Assembly: GCA_001692895.1 (NCBI GenBank)
Contig: KV748196.1
Location: 2,232,001-2,296,000, forward strand
Direction: 5' to 3'
DNA: 64,000 nt
Source: Cenococcum geophilum 1.58
Taxonomy: Eukaryota; Ascomycota; Dothideomycetes; Gloniales; Gloniaceae
How positions within the stretch are numbered: position 1 is the first letter of the stretch; every line of letters begins with the position of its first letter. This document shows positions 51,220-62,605 of the stretch, in pieces. The translations under genes and the position numbers were made by a program. The notes beneath the pieces were generated by a model. That model was not told where the DNA came from. It searched no databases and saw only the letters and a program-made list of their open reading frames with translations.

Positions 51220-54200
51220 TACTTCTATACCTTTCCTATAGCGTTCTTTAAATTTTCTAGTAGCTCCTAGGTAGTCTCATTATAGCCTATCCACTTTACT
51301 TCGTACTATATTTCATTATCTATATCCTTATAATTAATAATCTTTAAAACTTACTATTTGTCTTCCTCTTATCCTCTATATATGTCTGCCTTATAGACTA
51401 ATAGCTTAATATTCCTATATACTGGCTCTAGCATCGCGATATGCTGTATAGGGTAGATTTTTATTCTGGCTGGTAGGTTCAATTTAAACGTAACTAATAA
51501 AATTCTTTGCGTAATTTTAAAAAGTCCTAATCTAACGTGGTCCAACTTCTTGCTTAGTCGTTAACTCTTAAAATTTTTATATAGTAGCCATACTTTATCT
51601 CCCTCCTTAAGATCTGGTCCCTTAGATCTCTTAGCATTATAGTACTTCTTTATTCTTTGCTGTACCACCTTAGCTATTTCTATAAGGTTTTTATAAAGAA
51701 TTATTAAAGTCTCCATTCTTTCTTTAGCTATGCTACTCGTCTTCTTTACTTAGCGTAGTAATAACAATATTCTTAGTTCGTATCCGTAATTCGCCTTAAA
51801 TAGTAATATACCCATTCCTTCCTATAGTGTGGCATTGTATATAAACTGTATAACTGGTAATAACAATACCTAATTATTCTGTGCATAATTAATATAATGC
51901 CTTAGATACTGCTCTAGTGTCTAATTTAATCTTTCCGTTTAACCGTCTGTCTGTAGATAATATGCGGTAGAAGTTGCTGCTTAAACTCCTTATTCCGCTA
52001 AAAATACTTCCTAAAATGCTGCTATAAATCTTAGATCTCTATCTAATATAATTTTACTTAGTGCTCTATATCTTGCAAACACTTCCTTAACATAGATTCT
52101 AGCAACATCTTCCGCTAAGATTTCTTCTATATATACTATAAAGTATCCCTACTTTATAAGCTTGTCTACTATTACTAAGATTACGTTATAATCTTATCCA
52201 GTAATAGGATCTCTTAACTTTAATAACTTAATAATAAAGTCCTATAATATAACCTCCTATGGTCTTTCTAGTATTTTAATAGGTTATAGCCCTCCATACA
52301 GCTTATGCCTCGTTAGTTTATTTCTTTAGCAATCTAGACATTCCTTAGTAATTTTCCGTACTAAACCCCAGATTCCATTAATAATGTACTCCTCTTAGAG
52401 TCTTAACACTAAGCCTATGGCTCCGTTGTGTCCTTAAGTCATTCCCTTATAAAAGTCTTCTATAAAATGCTCTGCTATACTTTTTAGGATATACTTAGCT
52501 TCTCGATTCTTATATATATCCATCTATAAATCTTCTAGCTATGCCTTTAGAATTTTTTATACCTAAAAGCTTTCTAGTGTCTTATAGACTCTTTCTAACT
52601 TTTCCTCTTAAGTTGCTGCGATTTTTAGATAATTGTATCTAATTAACCTATCTGTGTCTTTTCGCAATAAAGCCCCTAATAGCTTCTCGTTATTTTATAG
52701 TTTAGCCTTTTTACTTAGAGCGTCTGCTCGTGTATTGTCTATACCCTTAGTATACTAAATCTTGAAATAGTAGTCTATAAGTATTTCTGCCCATCTAACC
52801 TATCTTTAGTTAAGTTCCTTTGTTGTTAGGAATCCTATTAGGTTCTTATAATCCGTCTTAACTATAAATAGTTTTTCTGTTCTTTGTAAGAATGCCCTTT
52901 ATTCCTTTAGTACTGCAACTATACTTAATAACTCCTTGTTATAGATGTCATAGTTCAGTTCTAGTAGTGTTATCTTTCGACTATAGTATGCCACTAGGTG
53001 CCATCTATCTTTATATTTCTATAGAAAGTACGCCCCTAGTGCAAAGTCTAATATATCTATCTTAACCACTGTCTCTAACTTTGGTTAGTAGATTTTAAGG
53101 ATTAGTTTCTAGGTAAATAACTTCTTAAGTTTTTTAAATAATTCTTTCTGTTCCTTTCTCTATACCTACGGTTTCTCTTTCTTCGTTAATTAAGTAAACG
53201 GCTTAATATTCTTTAACCACTGCGCTATAAACCTCCTATAGTAATTACAAAACCCTAAAAATGATCTTAACTGCGTAACATTCTCTAGTTCTTGCTAATT
53301 CACTATAGCTTTAACTTTCTTTAGGTCCATGCTTAGTTTGCCTAGCTTAATAATAAATTTAACAAAATCGGTCTTCCTTATAAAGAACTCGTATTTCTTA
53401 ATTGCTACTAGTATCTGTTCCTCTTATAGTCTCTTTAAAACCCATTTAACGTGTTCTCCGTGCTCTTCCTCGCTTATTAAGTAGATAATAATATCGTTAA
53501 GGTATACCATAACAAACTCATTAAGGTGTTCTCCTAACATATTGTTAATTCGCTTCTAGAATATTACTAGTGCGTTTATAAGCCCAAATTGCATAACTAA
53601 TAGCTTATATAGTCCTTCCTTTAACCTAAAGGCTGCCTTCTATTCGTCGCCTTCCTTAATCCTAATCTAATAGTATGCCCATCTCAGATCTATCTTTATA
53701 AAGATTTGCGCATTACCTATCCTATCTTAAATTTCGCTAATTAAGGGTAAAGGATACCTATCCTTTCTTATAATGCTGTTTAACTGTCTATAGTTAATGC
53801 ATAACCTAAGTTTTCCGTTTTTCTTTAGTACGAACAATACTAGATAACCCACTAATAATTGTAATGGTCTGATGTATCCCTTTTATAAGTTCTCCTAGAT
53901 AAACTCTTTTAATGCTCTACCTTCTTCTTTAGTAAGCTTATAGGTTAGAAAGAACTATAGACTCATTTCTAGTTCTAACTCTATCTCGTAGTCCTATACT
54001 ATATACTCTAACAGCTTTTCACTTTCTAGTAACTATAACTTTTTGCTATATTTATAGTATCTCTTTAGTATATAACTTAATCCTTAATTAGTCTCCTTAT
54101 ATGTTGCTCCAACTTAGTACCATACCAACTTAGTTTGTTATCGCATCTTGCGTCATTAAGTATCTCTAATATTAACCTAACCTATAACCTAATTAATCTT

Positions 54201-54500
54201 TAGATTGTATTCCTATAACTAAGGTATTCCTAGTATCGCCTTATTATTCCCTAATAGTAATATATTAAAAGACATCTCAATTTATCTCCCTTTAATAGTT
54301 AACTAAATAGGTCCTATTTTAAGATTAATAATGCCTCCTCCGTAGGCTATCGGATCTCCTTAAATTATAACTAATAGATATAGGTACTCCTTCTCTCTAT
54401 ATGGTAGTCCTATCCTTTTAATTACTACTAGTGATATGTGGTTCCTTATTACTCCACTATCTACCAATGCTTTAAACTGCTAATCTTGCCATTTAACTTA
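51220..54500 (-). pseudogene. Pol of element D: protease, RT, RNase H, integrase, chromodomain
   Basis: Read right to left. Protease near 54475 has ALVDSGVIRNHI with an intact D-S-G, then VVIKRIGLPY. RT is at about 53990-53300, with the catalytic box VYLNDIIIYLIS at 53510-53480 (first Asp lost) and, further on, KKVKAIVN*QELENVTQL. RNase H is at about 53250-52750, integrase at about 52450-51500 and the chromodomain at about 51360-51225. It is the best-preserved of the three B-family copies by eye, with fewer stops around RT, but still clearly non-functional. Confidence 0.9.
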
Positions 54501-54504
54501 TAAA

Positions 54505-56330
54505 TTTAGGTATTGTCCTTAAATTCCTTTAAGGGTCTAAGGCTCTACTACTAGCTCCCTCTAGTCCTGTGGGCCTCTACTTTTCCCAACTAATAGCTGC
54601 TAGATCCTATTTATACTTAGTCCAACTTAGGCTAATACTTAGTTTGTTTCTTTTCTTTAATATACCATAGATAGGTGTTCTTTAAACATTTCTACCATTG
54701 TCGTCTATTTAGGCATTCTTCCGTAAGGAATCTTCCTGGTTAAAGTATTAAGTCCCCTTATTCTTAAACTTTTATAGAGTGCTAACTATATATATACTTA
54801 GTATTTCTGTACTTTACCTTATCCGGTACCTAATATATCCTTACTAGGTACTTCTAGTTCTTATCTTTTAGTGCTCTATATATATTACACGCGTCATCTA
54901 TATATATAATCCATGCCAACGTATAATACGCCTGGTATCTTAGGTTAACTCTTAGCTCGTCTTTATCCTTAAGTTTAAATCTCTCTTATATTAATCTAAG
55001 CGTTATAACTTCATTTACAGGTACTAAGATTCGCCTCTTACTTCTTTAGTCCTCTAATTACTCCTCTAGATCCTTTAATATCATAATTAAGGCTCCTTTA
55101 ATATAAGTTATAGCCTTTTCCGTAATCGGGTGGTCTTAAACAACTCGTTTATCTAACCACATATAGAAATCTTTCCACTTATTATTATGTCGTTATCTAT
55201 ACCACTTTTAGTATAACTCCTTAAGTGTATACAGTCTGTCCGTAAGAAAGTATCTTCTTATTACTGCGTTGTAATAGCCTTTTATATATCGTTCTTTAAA
55301 CCTAGTTAGAATCCCTAGATCCTCTTCTTATTCTAGTTTAGTAAGCCACTTAGCTCTTAGTATGCCTATCTTAGGTCTATTAGTAATTCTTTATACGGGT
55401 ACTCTGTCCCTTATATATCCCAATATACTAGATCTCTTATCTAGTTTCTGTTCTTGCTATGAGGTAATTCTTACTCTAAATTCCTCTATGGTTTCTTTCT
55501 TTTCGCGTTTTGCAAGTGGATCCTTAAAGTCTTCTTACTTCTTAATTCCCTCATTAATGGTCCTCATCCGTATGTTAAAGTCTTAGTCCTATAGAATCCT
55601 TAATCCTAAGCTTGCTTCTAACTTAAGCTTAGCTTCTACCTTAGTCCAACTAGGCTTAGATATTCTCATCTCGTTTTAAGAGTCTTAAATCTCACTTATC
55701 TCGTCTTAAGAGTCTTATGCTATTAGGAACTCTTATCCCAAGCTTATTTATATATTGCTGAACTAAGCTACTACTCTGCTCCATCGGTTATTATCTATTA
55801 TGGGTCTCTAAGCATGCCTCATCTTATCTTAAGAATCTTAAGCCTTTAGCCTTTTACCTTTATTAAGTGGTAAATTAGCACTAGCACTTATCTACTTACT
55901 TAGTCTCTATAAGACACTCTTCCTTCCGTCTTATAAAGCGATAAATGCCGTATCTAACAGTATTATAATACCTATTACTAAACCTTGCTCTATAGCGGTC
56001 CTAATCTCTACTTCTAATATAACTTCTTTAAGGTTTACACGTTCCTAGTAAACTGCCTTTATTGCCTTATTATTACTAAATATTTCGCCTATATTAAATT
56101 CATCGTCCTTAATATCCAATCTACGAGATGGTTCGTTAGTACCTCTATACTTTATTAATTCTAGCTCTTATAGCTAATAGCTTACGCCATACTTAGCGTC
56201 TTTATAAATTCGGTATGCGTTATTATAACAAAACGCGAAACTTCTAATTAAATACTCTTTTGTTCCTTATAGTACACTATTATCCCTCTATATATATATG
56301 TCGTCTGCTAGTCTAGTTCCCTTTATTATA
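54505..56330 (-). pseudogene. B-family linker module in element D
   Basis: Third copy of the module between knuckle and protease. The repeat zone (words such as taagaatctta and taagagtctta) lies at about 55590-55850 and the globular part at about 54700-55330. The + strand open frame at 55362-55586 is a shadow. Function unknown. Confidence 0.55.
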
Positions 56331-56334
56331 TAGT

Positions 56335-57405
56335 AACTTTAACCATCTTTACAATCCCTAGCAAAATAACCTTGTTTTCTACAATTTATATAAGCTCCGT
56401 CTCTAAACTATTAACTTTATTATAGAGTCCGCCTAAACGTCTTCTGCTACTAAGATCCCTAATTTAGCCTTTACTCCTTGGTCCTATAATTACTTAATCC
56501 TTAACCTCTAGGTTTCTATAGTTTCTTACTCTATCTCTTATAGGTTTCTTTGGTACCACTTAGGTCTATTAACTCTATGCCATACCATAGTTTTTAACTT
56601 AGCTTTAGTCGTTGCGTACTCTGCGCCTTATATAACTATAGAACTCTATCCTAACCTCTCTTAGTCTATTCCCTTTAGAAGATCCTATTATTAATCTTAA
56701 TCGCTTAATCTATTAATTCCCTTAGGGTGTCCGCATCTTTTATCAGAATAATTACGTCCTAGACTTTAGCCTTAAGTCCCTATTTATACTGTGCTATAAG
56801 CGCCTTATTATTCCACTTAACTTATATAGCTAGCGTCTAGAACTATATTATATACTTAATCGCTAAGGTTCGTTGCGTAATATCTTAGAGTTTTCTTTCT
56901 GCTATAGTCGTTGCCTCTAGGTTTCCAAATATCTATATAAGTCGCTCCATAAACCCGCTCTAGCTTAAGAACATAAACCGTACTTCTTGGTTTATAGTCG
57001 TTATTCCATTTGCTTATATCTCTATAAGGTAAGGCTTAAACCATTTAAGTGCTCTTCCTAATAAGAACAATCCTGCATACGCTACTTAATCCGTAGGTAT
57101 TAGTAGCTTCGCTCCTTCTTATAAAACCTTAAAGTGCATTTATATAAGGAATCCTTTAAGCTTCAATCTCTCTCCTAAGAATCTCTTAATTAATAGTAGC
57201 TTAATTTTTGCCGCACCTATTCCATTAATCCTATTTTCGAGTGTCACATTATTTTCCGTTAATCGGTTAACTATCTCTTATAACTGTCCTACTGTTACAG
57301 GTTGTTGCGAGTCAGTATCTGCTATACTGGTGTCGTTTCCTAATCTCGAAGTAGTTGCTGCCGTTAATAGCGTGGTGGCTACTTTTAGTGGCGTGTTGTT
57401 TAACT
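56335..57405 (-). pseudogene. Gag of element D
   Basis: Read right to left from about 57400: PLKVATTLLTAATTSRLGN, then SIADTDSQQPVTVGQL, ENRINGIGAAKIK and LKLKGFLI. The capsid continues with VAYAGLFLLGRALKWFKPYL. The knuckle at about 56400-56340 reads AYINCRKQGYFARDCK. The start codon has become ACG (57397-57395 region); B keeps ATG at the equivalent site. Stops at Gln/Trp positions. Confidence 0.82.
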
Positions 57406-57433
57406 TATTAAAACCGTAACTAGGTAGTAATTG

Positions 57434-57855
57434 TGTAACGGAACCTTGTAGCAAGAACTACGGTGGGTCCTGTTAATGGGCTAAGTGTATAGGTATTGCA
57501 AGTAAGTTAACAACGTAATAATAACTAGTGGAGTAGTTGCCTAACAGATTAACTCTAATTGTATTCTAAGAATTACTATAAAGAAGGAACTATCTAGGTA
57601 GGGACTAAGGGTCCTTAAATACACAATTGTACTCCTATAAAATCCTTCTTGTACGTAATATATATGTTATATATAAGGTACGTAAGTTCCTCTTATTCCT
57701 CTTGTTTAATACGTAGCACGTTATATAACCTTGGTTACCATTCCTTGTTACATAGTTCTACCAGTTCTATTCTGGACCGTACCTATATTAACCAACTAGC
57801 TTCTTTTAACTCCTCTCCTAGTAGTTATAACATTGTACTTAAAGCGTCCGTAACA
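57434..57855 (-). repeat. 5' LTR of element D
   Basis: On the + strand starts tgtaacggaacc and ends gtccgtaaca; both ends are intact. Followed by the ctccc duplication and the resumed gag of C. Confidence 0.94.
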
Positions 57856-57860
57856 CTCCC

Positions 57861-58795
57861 TAGTCCTATAATTACTTAATCCTTAACCTCTGGGTTTCTA
57901 TAGTTTCTTACTCCATCTTTTATAGGTTTCTTTAGTACTACTTAGGTCTATTAGCTCTACGCTATACTATATTTTCTAACTTAGCTTTAGTTATTGCGTA
58001 CTCTGCGCCTTATACGACTATAAAACTCTATCCTAACCTTTTTTAGTCTATTCCCTTTGGAAGATCCTATTATTAATCTTAATCGCTTAATTAATTAATT
58101 CCCTTAGGGTGTCCGTATCTTCTATTAAAATAATTACATCCTAGACTTTAGCCTTAAGTCCCTATTTATACTATACTATAAGCGCCTTATTATTTTACTT
58201 AACTTATATTACTAGCGTCTAAAACTGCGTTATATACTTAATTGCTAAGGTTTATTATATAATGTCTTAGAGTTTTCTTTCCGCTATAGTTGTTGCCTTT
58301 AGATCTCCGAATATTTATATAAGTCGCTCCGCAAATCCGCTTTAGCTTAAGAATATAAACCGTACTTCTTAGTTTATAGTTGTTATTCTATTTACTTATA
58401 TCTCTATAAGGTAAGGCTTAAACTATTTAAGTGCTCTTCCTAATAAGAACAATCCTGTATACGCTACTTAATCTATAGGTGTTAGTAGCTTAGCTCCTTC
58501 TTATAAAACCTTAAAATACATTTACGTAAGGAATCCTTTAAACTTTAATCTCTTTCCTAAGAATCTCTTAATTAATAGTAGCTTAATCTTTACTGCACCT
58601 ATTCCATTAATCCTATTTTTAAGTATTATATTATTTTCCGTTAACTAGTTAACTATCTCTTATAACTGTCCTACTGTTATAGGTTATTGTAAGTTAGTGT
58701 CTGCTATACTAGTGTCATTACCTAATCTCGAAGTAGTTGCCGCCGTTAATGGCGTTATAGTGGCTGCTTTTGGTGGTATGTTGTTTAACTTATTG
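57861..58795 (-). pseudogene. Gag of element C, 5' piece
   Basis: Read right to left: PLTAATTSRLGN near 58740, SIADTN, NRINGIGAVKIK near 58610, FKGFLT near 58530, YTGLFLLGRALK near 58450. It has the same order as in B and D. It continues across D to the knuckle at 49985. The short + frame at 57649-57879 is a shadow spanning the D LTR and this gag. Confidence 0.82.
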
Positions 58796-58818
58796 AACCG
58801 TAACTATGGTAGTAATTA

Positions 58819-59239
58819 TATAACGGAACCTTGTAGTAAGTACTATAGTGGGTTCTGTTAATGGGCTAGGTATATAGATATACAGATAAGTTAATAACGT
58901 AATAATAACTGGCGGAGTGGTTGCCTAATAGATTAACTTTAATTATATTCTGAGAATTACTACGAGAAAGGAACTATCTAGGTAGGGACTAAGGGTCCTT
59001 AAATATATAACCGTACTCTTAAGAAAGTCGTTGCTCTATCTACTCTGCCTGCTCTGTTCGCTTTATTGCAGATCTCGCAGATTATACAGATTATATAGAT
59101 TATATTATGTGACTCTGCTTACTATTCCTCGTCATATGGTTCCACGGGCTCCATCCTGGACCGTGCTTATATTAACTAACTAGCTTCTTCCGACTCCTCT
59201 CTAAGTAGTTGTAATATCGTACTTAAAGCGTCCGTAACA
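58819..59239 (-). repeat. 5' LTR of element C
   Basis: On the + strand starts tataacggaacc and ends gtccgtaaca, followed by aagag. It carries the same C-specific middle block (59020-59115) as the other C LTR, so the variant was present when the element transposed. Confidence 0.93.
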
Positions 59240-59244
59240 AAGAG

Positions 59245-59546
59245 GACCGAACGTTCGCCTTAGTGCACTTTAAATAGGAAGAGGGTTACCAAGATAAAGG
59301 GCTCGCTAGCGTAATATAAACTAACCCCTCTTTCGTATAACGAGAATACGGAGATAGTATTATTTCACTAAGCAATAATATTATAGTAATAGTGCGGGTA
59401 CAGCGTTGCGCGTATAAAGAAGAAGAGGCTTTAGGTATAATAAGTAATAATATTAACTAAATTAATTAGACGGATATTACACCTCTAGTAGATAACTTAG
59501 AGATATTAGAAATCTTTAAGGACAAAGATAAAGAGAAGGGAGATAG
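59245..59546 (+). other. 3' untranslated region of element B, right of C, with polypurine tract
   Basis: Continuation of 43437. It includes a segment matching, in reverse, the sequence next to the 3' LTRs of C and D. It ends in the purine tract gagaagggagatag at 59533-59546, directly before the LTR. Confidence 0.8.
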
Positions 59547-59966
59547 TATTACGAACGCTTTAAGCACGATATTATAACTACTAGGAGAGGAGTTAGAGGA
59601 AGCTAGTTAGTTAATATAGGTATAGTCTAGAATAGAACCGATTAAGCCGTGTAATGAGGAATGGTAACTAAGGTTATATAATATGCTATATACTAAACAA
59701 GAGGAACATAAGGAACTTATATACCTTATATACCCTACGTATATTATATATAAGGAGGATTTCTTAGGAGTATAGTTGTATATTTAAAGGACTATAGTCC
59801 CTACTAAGATAGTTCTTTCCTTATAGTGAATCTTAGAATATAATTAGAGTTAATCTGTTAGGCAACCACTCCACTAGTTATTATTACGTTGTTGACTTTC
59901 TTGTTTACCTATATACCCGGCCCATTAACAAGTCTACCGTAGTTCCTGCTACAAGGCTTCGTTATA
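59547..59966 (+). repeat. 3' LTR of element B
   Basis: Starts tattacgaacgc and ends ttcgttata; 420 bp as in the left copy. The duplication actag follows. Confidence 0.93.
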
Positions 59967-59971
59967 ACTAG

Positions 59972-60122
59972 CAATTAGTCTCTAAATAAAAGAGGTTAAA
60001 AAGCATTTATCCTTTATTATATAAAGCTTATTTTACCTTAACTTATCTTCTACTTACCTATAACTCTTATTCTATTCTATTAATTAGATAATTATACGTT
60101 CCGGTTAGACTAACCTCTTATA
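59972..60122 (+). repeat. 3' LTR of element A, right piece
   Basis: Starts caattagtctctaaat and continues the LTR interrupted at 21586, ending acctcttata. 164 plus 151 bases equal 315, against 319 for the 5' LTR. The piggyBac frame resumes after the 5-mer atttt. Confidence 0.92.
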
Positions 60123-60127
60123 ATTTT

Positions 60128-61253
60128 GCTATAGCTTTATATTTACCTTACCTGGCTGCTTTTTTAGGCTTCCTACTTAAATAGATTACTAAGATATTGT
60201 CCTCTTAAAGACCTCTAAGTATATCCTCTACCTTACTTAGTAGCTTCCTCTTTAGGCCCGTCGATTCTGCCTATTTTTAGATAACTACTTTATAAATATT
60301 CCGTTGCTCTAGGTGCTTTAATAACTTGGAATTACTATAGCTAGTATAGCTTAATTAAACTTAAAGGACTATTTAGAGGTATATAAAAGGGCTAATAAAA
60401 GGAAGGCAAGGTTACCGTTTAACTTTATTATAGAAGTAGTTGTTAGCGCAGCTAATCTAGTGCTTTTAATTATATGGTAAGATAAGAATTTAGTACGGTT
60501 TTTAATGATAGCTTACTTTTACGGCGATAAGGATATTAATAAAGTTAATTAGCGCCGGCCGCAAGGATATAATTCCTTTCTTAAGAAGCTAGTAGCTAAT
60601 ATTTAGGGTAATAATCTAATTAAGAAGTTAACGCTTCCTAGGCTCTCTATTGACTATAATAACTAAATAGGCGGTGTTAATATCTATAATTAACTTTAAA
60701 GCTACTATACTACCTAAATTACCACTATTTATACCTAGATACCCTTATTCCTCTAGGCGCTTAATATAGCTATAATTAACGCCTATATTATTAGTAAGAA
60801 GATCTTCTAAACATTAAGTAAGCCCTTCCTTTAAACCTATTAATACTTCCGCGTATAATTAATATGGAATCTTGTTATTATAGATAGCCGGCAAACGGGC
60901 CTAAATAAGGAAAATACTAAGCGTTTTTTTATTTAATATTACTAAATTACGGGCAATATAAACCTGGTATTAGGTCTAGTTATAGAAATAAAACAAATTA
61001 AATAAACACCTACATTACTGCCAAAACCCTACTACCTATAATTTAACGATGTAAAACATAAACTTACCGCTATATTAATAGCTATATAAAGAAGCAAGGC
61101 CATAAGAGCTTACTAACGTGCTAGATGTATAGATGAAAATATATAAGGAAGCTTATAGTAAAGATAAAGCGAACAGTATATAAATGCGAAGTTTATAGGC
61201 TTCCTCTATGCCTATAGTGCTTTAACAACTTTCATTTAGTAGGCGACAATTAG
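60128..61253 (+). pseudogene. piggyBac-type transposase, downstream fragment (split gene, part 2)
   Basis: The frame continues from 7720 without shift: YRY is completed to YCYSFIFTLPG, matching the family's G-Y-x-Y-S-F-L-F. The second catalytic Asp is intact in FLDNYF (60280-60282), followed by NIPLL. The third, in the family motif G-G-V-D, is Asn (GGVN, 60679-60681) after a D-Y-N motif, and then *SYYTT and NIAIINAYII follow. RRPQGYN near 60553 is the family R-R-R-P block. The C-terminus keeps a Cys-rich tail, YKCEVYRLPLCL*CFNNFH, reached in another frame after an indel, and stops at 61251-61253. Two of three catalytic acids are lost. Confidence 0.9.
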
Positions 61254-61263
61254 GTAACTATTT

Positions 61264-61689
61264 TTAATTCTCTACTTCCTTATGTCTCTAATATTGAGAC
61301 TCTAAAGCTAATTAAGCTTTTACTACAGCGTTTATCCTTAAGCCCTCCTCTACTGCCTTTAAACGCGCCTCTATACTAAATAATTGCTAATTAAACCGTT
61401 TAATTACCTATAGTATCTAATCCACCTTATTTAATGTATATAATACGTCCTCCCTTATAACCTTAAGCTAATCCTCCACTAGCTTATTCTTATTAACGTT
61501 AAGAATATATATAAAGTATATAGGTAGTAAGGATTTAGGGGAGGACTCTAAAGGCTTTTTCTATATAATTAGCAGCTGGTTAATGGAGGAAGGATAAGAA
61601 CGTATAGTTATAATATTATATCACGACTTCTTGCCCAACTTCCTTAAAAATATATTTAGTGTATTTGTGGTGGTGGCCTTAGGTAGCAT
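61264..61689 (-). pseudogene. Small convergent gene next to piggyBac, function unknown
   Basis: A single minus-strand frame from ATG (61689-61687) to TAA (61266-61264), 141 codons, with internal TAG/TAA stops and one TGA, all explicable as C-to-T at Gln or Arg codons or G-to-A at Trp. It starts MLPKATTTNTLNIFLRKLG. The last third looks like a coiled coil (DVLYTLNKVD, then FSIEARLKAVEEGLRINAVV). It ends 10 bases from the transposase stop, tail to tail. It is probably a second gene of the piggyBac element, but could be an unrelated insertion. Family not recognised. Confidence 0.5.
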
Positions 61690-62331
61690 TTTATCGGCAT
61701 CGCAATATTAAGGTGTTTTGGTGGGGCTTGCTAATAAAACCACACTAGCTAGAATACCTGCAGCATGCTAACCCAAGTAGAAGCGCCCAAAGCGCCCTAT
61801 ACAAAAAGTGCTAAATACTATATAAAGGGATCTATAGAGCCAAAGGCCTTAAAAAGGCCTAACGGCCGAATATGCAAAGAAGTATTGACTTGCACCGTAT
61901 TAAGCCCTCTTGGTAGGTATATTGGGGCCATTAAACGATACTTGGGTACACTGCGGCTGAAGCAGCTGCTATTAGAGAATTGCCCCAATTAAAAGAATAG
62001 TTCTGGCGCAGTTGACGCAGGCGGAGGCTCTCCAGATTATCTAGTAGTGCTTTATTATCTGCTCGACATACTATAGAGGTGCAGGCTAAAGTCCCCCGGA
62101 AGATGGAATTTCTTATACAATTATATTCGCTATAAATGTATCTTCAGACTAGCGTAGCTAGTTGTGCGACGTTTAGATGCATAATAAGAGCTGTCGGGTT
62201 AGCTAGATTAATAAGGCTAGATTACGAACGTCTATAGGTAGCGGATCGGGCTATTAAGCTCGTATTTTAATAATACTTAGATAGATATTATGTATGGACC
62301 AAAAATAGCAATAGTATATCCATAGTTACGT
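61690..62331. other. Less mutated non-coding region, probable piggyBac 3' end
   Basis: It contains a + frame of 75 codons (61765-61992) with no recognised features, and RIP is milder here. The piggyBac terminal inverted repeat and its TTAA target should lie hereabouts; a ttaa occurs in ccccaattaaaag at 61983-61995, but no matching left end is available to confirm it. Confidence 0.35.
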
Positions 62332-62605
62332 TTATATGGCTAAATTAGCGGCTAAGTCACAATTACGACGACGGGGGGCCCGTGCGCTCAGCAGCTGTAC
62401 GGAGGACGCAAAATTGAATTTCCCCTTCCTATTTGGGAAAAGCGTCGTTTCGATGCCAAGACCCCACCAAAAATACCAACTTTTTGACTTTGAGCTTGTA
62501 AAAAGCAACTTTACACCAACTTCTTGATAGAATCTATTCACTTAGTCGCTTATAACGTCCTTTACTTACCTTCTACTATTTTTTCTATCAATTTTGGAGC
62601 CTAAA
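62332..62605 (+). other. Presumed 5' flank of the right-hand Tc1-like transposase
   Basis: Nearly free of RIP. It contains words such as cgacgacggggggcccgtgcg that are GC-rich compared with all flanking DNA. Both strands are open by chance (62336-62527 +, 62332-62541 -), but neither frame continues or shows motifs. It likely holds the left terminal repeat and promoter of the element; the right end lies outside the window. Confidence 0.45.

Larger units (their letters stand above)
50060..57855 (-). mobile_element. Element D: innermost B-family chromovirus (minus), inserted in gag of C
   Basis: 422-bp LTRs, exact ctccc duplication (50055-50059, 57856-57860), 7796 bp, no further insertion. It is the deepest layer of the nest: piggyBac, A, B, C, D. 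It should be the last of these to arrive. It still carries the same RIP-type stops, so RIP acted after or during its spread. Confidence 0.94.
43438..59239 (-). mobile_element. Element C: B-family chromovirus (minus) inserted in the 3' region of B, carrying D
   Basis: 421-bp LTRs at both ends and an exact aagag duplication (43433-43437, 59240-59244). About 8.00 kb after removing D. Reads right to left: 5' LTR, gag (split by D), linker module, protease, RT, RNase H, integrase, chromodomain, 3' LTR. It differs from B and D in the middle of the LTR. Confidence 0.93.
21587..59966 (+). mobile_element. Element B: chromodomain Ty3/Gypsy retrotransposon in the 3' LTR of A, carrying E, F and C
   Basis: 420-bp LTRs lie at 21587-22006 and 59547-59966. 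The flanking 5-mer actag is exact on both sides (21582-21586, 59967-59971). After lifting out E, F and C with one duplication each, B is about 7.76 kb, nearly the same as its relatives C and D. The + strand order is gag, linker module, protease, RT (split by E), RNase H (split by F), integrase, chromodomain, and a 3' region split by C. Confidence 0.92.
7721..60122 (+). mobile_element. Element A: chromodomain Ty3/Gypsy retrotransposon inserted in piggyBac, itself carrying G and B
   Basis: It is bounded by a 319-bp LTR at 7721-8039 and a 3' LTR that is itself split (21423-21586 plus 59972-60122). Flanking 5-mers are atatt (7716-7720) and atttt (60123-60127), a 4 of 5 match. Removing G and B with their duplications leaves about 7.67 kb. 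Internal order on the + strand is gag, CCHC, protease, RT, RNase H, integrase, chromodomain, then about 1.9 kb of extra 3' sequence. Heavily RIP-mutated and non-functional. Confidence 0.9.
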
